A DNA stretch of 64,000 bases, taken from contig WPIO01000078.1 in assembly GCA_009760855.2 (NCBI GenBank), forward strand, positions 1 through 64,000. Reading direction: 5' to 3'. The stretch comes from Cristatella mucedo (taxonomy: Eukaryota > Bryozoa > Phylactolaemata > Cristatellidae). Below are positions 60,441 to 64,000 of this stretch, piece by piece. The notes below the pieces were generated by a model that saw only the letters and a program-made list of their open reading frames with translations, did no database searches and was not told the origin of the DNA. A program made the translations under genes and the position numbers. Numbering within the stretch: position 1 is the stretch's first letter; each line of letters begins with the position of its first letter.

Positions 60441-60640
60441 CCACTCCTTTAAGACTGCTGAACAGCTGCAGAGGGTGTCTACTTAATAAAAGGAATAGCC
60501 ATAAGACAGTTGAATGACGTAGAAGGGAATTACATCTCTGGGCACTTCACGTGCGCTAGCTAGAGACGAAGCAACGTTTCAATAAGTTAGCGATACCGTG
60601 CGCCGTGTCGGCACGCGTTAGCACGCGAGGGACAACTCAC

Positions 60641-63069
60641 CTTGCCTGCAAGCAACTGGGCCGCGCTAGTCGTCGTCCGCGACGACAATCGGGGTACCGT
60701 TATTACGGTAATCAGGTATTCATTCTCTCCGCCCGGCCGGGGCCTCGTAGCGACGGACCGGTCCGGGGCACCTTTTTGTGCGTGCGAACGCGCCATTATC
60801 TGCGCTACGCGCGAACGGTGGCTAATGAAAACAAGCGCTTTCACGGCCCAGTTTGGCCTTTGTCATTTAGCAACCCTGTGACCAATCCAGGCGCGCCCAC
60901 ACTTGAACGCGTGGTCGACCGGCGGTGCCAGTGCGGCTCGGAGCGCTGGCAGGTAGGTGCTGCGCGCGCGCGCCGCCCTCAGAGCGAGGCCTGCCGCCGC
61001 CGGAGCGGGCTTTGCATCCGCCGTTTGCGGTGCTGCCGCTCCTCGCGTCGTCGCCGCCGCCGCAGAGCGCCCGGTGAGTCAGCCGCACTCGGCGGCGGCT
61101 TCGCGCGTCAGCCCCACTCAACCAGCTGACGAGGGCGTCGCGGCGGAGCGGTCGGCGAGTTTGGACGCGAGTCCCCTCCCAGGGTCGGATCGTCCCGCCT
61201 TCGCCGCGCTCGGACGCGCCTCCAGACGCGCTTTGCGGAAGCCGCGGCGAGACGGCTCATGCACTGGCGTCGTGCGAGCGCGTCGCGGCTCGCGGGAGCG
61301 CGAGTTCGCTCGGCTGAGACCGCGAGATACTCGGCCGGTCGGCAGTTGCAGCGTGGCTTGGCAGTCACGTGGCTCGCTTGACTATTGATTATTGATTAAC
61401 GGCCTTTTTCGACGGCTGCTGCCTAGTGGCGGCTACGAGTTGACCGCGCGCGGACCGCCCGTGGCAGGCAGCGCGCCGGAGGTACCTTCACGAGTCGGTA
61501 AGGTCTTCGCGAACTCCGCCGCCGCGTAGAGCGGCGTTCGCGTCCGTCCCGCACTTTGAGGGTCGTGCCCGACCGGATGCTCGCGGCGAGCGCATCGCCG
61601 ACGTGTGCGCTCGGCATACGACGTATTCGGGCGGGCCCTGACGTTTTGTCTTCGCGAGTTAAGCGCACGGGATGCGTTTCGCTAGTCGTCGCCGCCGCCG
61701 CCGGTTTGAGGAGGCCGTCGCTGCGCCTCGCGGGCGCGTTCGGCGCGCATCGGCGGCGCGCCGGCTACGCGGTTACGCCCAAGGCTCGGGGACCGGAAGT
61801 CGCAGCCAGTCAGGATTTAGACTCGTTGACGGAGCGATTAGCTTCCGAGTCGCCGCGCTCGCCTCTCGCGCCGCCGCAGCTGCGGCGGCGAGGGCTAATG
61901 AGCCGGAAAAAATCGAAGCGGCCAGCGACTGGGGCGGAGAAAGCGCGGGAGCGCCCTCACATCCGCCTGCCTCGCCGCCTCCCGCGGGAGCTCGCAACGG
62001 CGATTGGGCGCGGCGGCGGGACGAGGCGGAACCGGAGCTTGATGGGGGAGGCTGCGGTCTGCTCGCTCGGCGCGCCGCCGCCGGCCCGGAGCGGCGGCGA
62101 GCGCCGAGCCGACTCGGACGTGCGAGTGGGCGGGCGGGCACGTACCAACGACGGTCGCCGGCCGAGCTGCGGCGAGCCGAGCTCGGGCGCCATTGTGCGA
62201 ACGCTCGGCGAAAGTCGAGCCGGCCGCCGCAGGGCGCCGTACAAACAGCGGGTCAATTAAGAGCTCAGACGCGTCGGGATTATACTTCAAACTAGCCGCG
62301 TCTTATTCTAGCGCGTTTTTATGCGACGCGCTCTTTCGTTCCGCAGCGCGGCGACGGATCGGCTGGAAGGGCCATAACGTCGGCTGCGAAGCCATGCGCG
62401 GCGTCGCTTCGCCCTCGGCATTGCCGGCTTGGGGGTCACGCCCCCAGCGTCGCGGACGAAGTCGCGCGCCGCCGACTCGCAGTCGTCGTTTGCTGCTTGC
62501 CGCTCCCGGGGGGGGGGGGCTGCACCGCCTCGGGGATGCCCCCGAGGGCGACCGTCACGGCTCGGCGGCACCTGCGCCAGCCAGAATGCGGCGCTTGCGC
62601 CTGAGCTTCGCCTAACGCGAGCCGCCGTCCCGCCGGAAACAGTAATGGCCGCTAGGGAGCTTTGCGTCGGCGCTGCAGATTCGATGCCGGGATCCGTCCA
62701 ATCGAGCGGGCGAGTTCGCGTAGCGCCAAAATCCGCCGCGACGAGGCTCTCGAGGCGCCGCGGCTGCGCGTGGTGAATTGCGGATTAGTGAAAGGCGGAT
62801 TTATGTAAGGCGGATTTGCGCGAGAACGCGCGGGGTCGGGGCCGAGTCGGGTGAGAGAGGGGAGACTGCGGCGGCGTCGGCTAAACGATTCGGCGGAGCG
62901 AGGTCACGCCGTCTCGTCAGTGAGTCGAGCTCCTGGTCCATTCGCTTCGGCGCGCGCTTCTTCTCGCAGGTACGACCGACGAAAACGCTCTCCTCCCCCG
63001 CCCGCTTGGATCGCCATTCCCCGTCTCTCTCCTCGCAGCGTGCGGTGGCTTGGCCGCTGGCAACCAGCC
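60641..63069. promoter_or_regulatory. Large GC/CpG-rich domain, possible promoter of a neighbouring gene
   Basis: Over 2 kb dense in CG dinucleotides, with long overlapping arginine/alanine-rich frames in all phases, which is typical of a CpG island and not of coding sequence. A CCAAT motif (GACCAATCC) occurs near 60880. I could not identify an exon, splice pair or start site. The functional label is inference from composition alone. Confidence 0.4.
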
Positions 63070-63099
63070 TAGGGTGCTAGCCTCGAGCAAGGTCTGGCC

Positions 63100-63168
63100 G
63101 AGCCCCGCGGCAGGCATGCATGAAGCGCCTGAATGGAGATTAAGTTCTCTTAGGGCGCTATACCAATG

Positions 63169-63172
<4 letters not shown>
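63100..63172 (+). mobile_element. SINE2 tail
   Basis: ATGAAGCGCCTGAATGG, AGATTAAGTTCTCT and AGGGCGCTATACCAATGA. An eroded tRNA head may extend back to about 63075. Confidence 0.8.

Positions 63173-63222
<50 letters not shown>
63173..63222. repeat. (TA)n microsatellite
   Basis: About 50 bases of pure TA, directly following a SINE2 tail. Confidence 0.97.
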
Positions 63223-63224
<2 letters not shown>

Positions 63225-63284
63225 CCGGCTGTCACGTCCACCCTTCACTAATAACTCTAGTAATAATAATCGTAATACACAAAA

Positions 63285-63380
63285 ATGTTTTTACAGCGCC
63301 CTCGGAGAACCAGAATCTCTTTCTATGTACTTTGCGTATATTGGAAAGGAGTGTGCCCAGCAGTCGTGGAAATCCGGCTT
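63285..63380 (-). mobile_element. Diverged LINE-A tail
   Basis: GCGCCCTCGGAGAACCAGAA, TCTCTTTCTATGTACTTTGC, in reverse complement of the LINE-A end. Confidence 0.6.
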
Positions 63381-63424
63381 TTGCTATGGAACTATTTGCA
63401 TGAGCCATTTTCGCGTCCAGCCTA

Positions 63425-63562
63425 GGCCGTCCAGAATGCGTACCGAAAGTCGCTTAGGCTGTGAGTTCGCTATAATAAAAACTCTCCTGCGTAGCACCCA
63501 CATAGTCTTTATGGCTTTCTGGAGGTACATACGGAGATACAATACATTACAGTACACCGGAT
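63425..63562 (+). mobile_element. LINE-B 3' end
   Basis: GAATGCGTACCGAAAGTCGC, TTAGGCTGTGAGTTCGCTAT, ACTCTCCTGCGTAGCACCCA, then ACGGAGATACAATACATTAC. The same terminal 130 bases as 2000-2130. Confidence 0.88.
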
Positions 63563-63598
63563 TACTCTGTAGGGCCAGACGCCCATGTCGATGTCGAA

Positions 63599-63665
63599 GC
63601 GCTAGAAAGAGAGCACAGAGAAAGCGCTAGAAAGAGAGCACAGAGAAAGCGCTAGAAAGAGAGCA
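63599..63665. repeat. 25-bp perfect tandem repeat, 2.7 copies
   Basis: Units start at 63599, 63624 and 63649, each beginning GCGCTAGAAAGAGAGCA. The first two are identical. Confidence 0.95.
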
Positions 63666-64000
63666 GCACAATCTTCCCCTTCGGATGCGGGCAGGCACCG
63701 GTCACCTTGCCCTACCACGCTCCTCAGCGAATGCCTGCGGCGCGCTTCGTTTAGCGCTCCGTTTGTCGCCCGCTCACTTGTGCGCTCGCGGCGGTGCGGA
63801 CGCCCGAGGAGGAGCGCTGCACAGCCCGACTTCCGGCGCGCTGCCGCCGCCGCCTCCTCCTCGCCTGCAGCAGTCGGCACGTCGGCCGGGCGCTGCGGAG
63901 GCCGCTCGCTTGCGTCGGACCTGACTTGCGTCGGCGGGCGTCCGGCCGATACCGGATCTGCTAGCGCGGCCGCTCGCGTCGGACCAGTCTTAAGAGCGGG
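63666..64000. other. GC/CpG-rich window end
   Basis: GC-rich, with a CCGCCGCCGCCTCCTCCTCG segment near 63845. Short frames run off or overlap. No gene is supported. Confidence 0.4.

Noticed and set aside
61556-62295. Overlapping 234- and 207-codon plus-strand frames
   Set aside because: Two overlapping frames of similar length and Arg/Ala/Gly-rich composition in a CpG island, with no conserved segment. Long frames are expected by chance at this GC content.

Overview
This is a 64 kb piece of an animal nuclear genome. It contains two complete multi-exon genes with GT-AG introns, both on the + strand, set in DNA crowded with non-LTR retrotransposons (LINEs), tRNA-derived SINEs, small DNA transposons and long CT/GA microsatellites. 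Both genes are most like their metazoan orthologues. The phylum cannot be fixed from the sequence: the proteins differ too much from vertebrate ones to suggest a vertebrate, and an invertebrate is my inference.

Layout. 1-873 is a (CT)n tract. 876-9284 is mostly GC- and CpG-rich, with LINE/SINE debris and a 188-bp tandem duplication carrying promoter-like motifs. 9285-23382 is a G protein alpha subunit gene of the Gi class: 8 coding exons, 354 residues, with a polyadenylation signal at 23488. 23500-29959 is intergenic, with LINE 3' ends, a (GA)n tract and hairpins. 29960-51551 is RAD51C: 7 coding exons, 362 residues. Its introns 3, 4 and 6 are packed with nested transposons, a 985-bp fold-back element and a 172-bp tandem repeat. 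52296-55090 is the best-preserved LINE, antisense to both genes. 55091-60640 has no recognisable gene. 60641-64000 is very GC/CpG-rich and may be the promoter region of a neighbouring gene, but I could not support an exon there.

Repeat families, named here for convenience. LINE-A has an apurinic-type endonuclease and a reverse transcriptase (RT); its 3' end is a short hairpin (AGAGATTAAGTTCTCT) followed by (ATT)n. LINE-B is a second CR1/L2/jockey-like LINE ending in ACATT/ATTAC repeats. SINE1 is a tRNA head plus a body with the motif GCGGTGGTGATAGCC. SINE2 is a tRNA head fused directly to the LINE-A 3' tail, which suggests it uses LINE-A machinery. One 188-bp element in the Galpha gene looks like a non-autonomous SPIN-type hAT transposon.

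The two genes have unrelated jobs: membrane receptor signalling, and homologous-recombination repair. Nothing in the sequence links them beyond adjacency and shared orientation. I found no bacterial-type system, CRISPR array, rRNA gene or intact functional tRNA gene.
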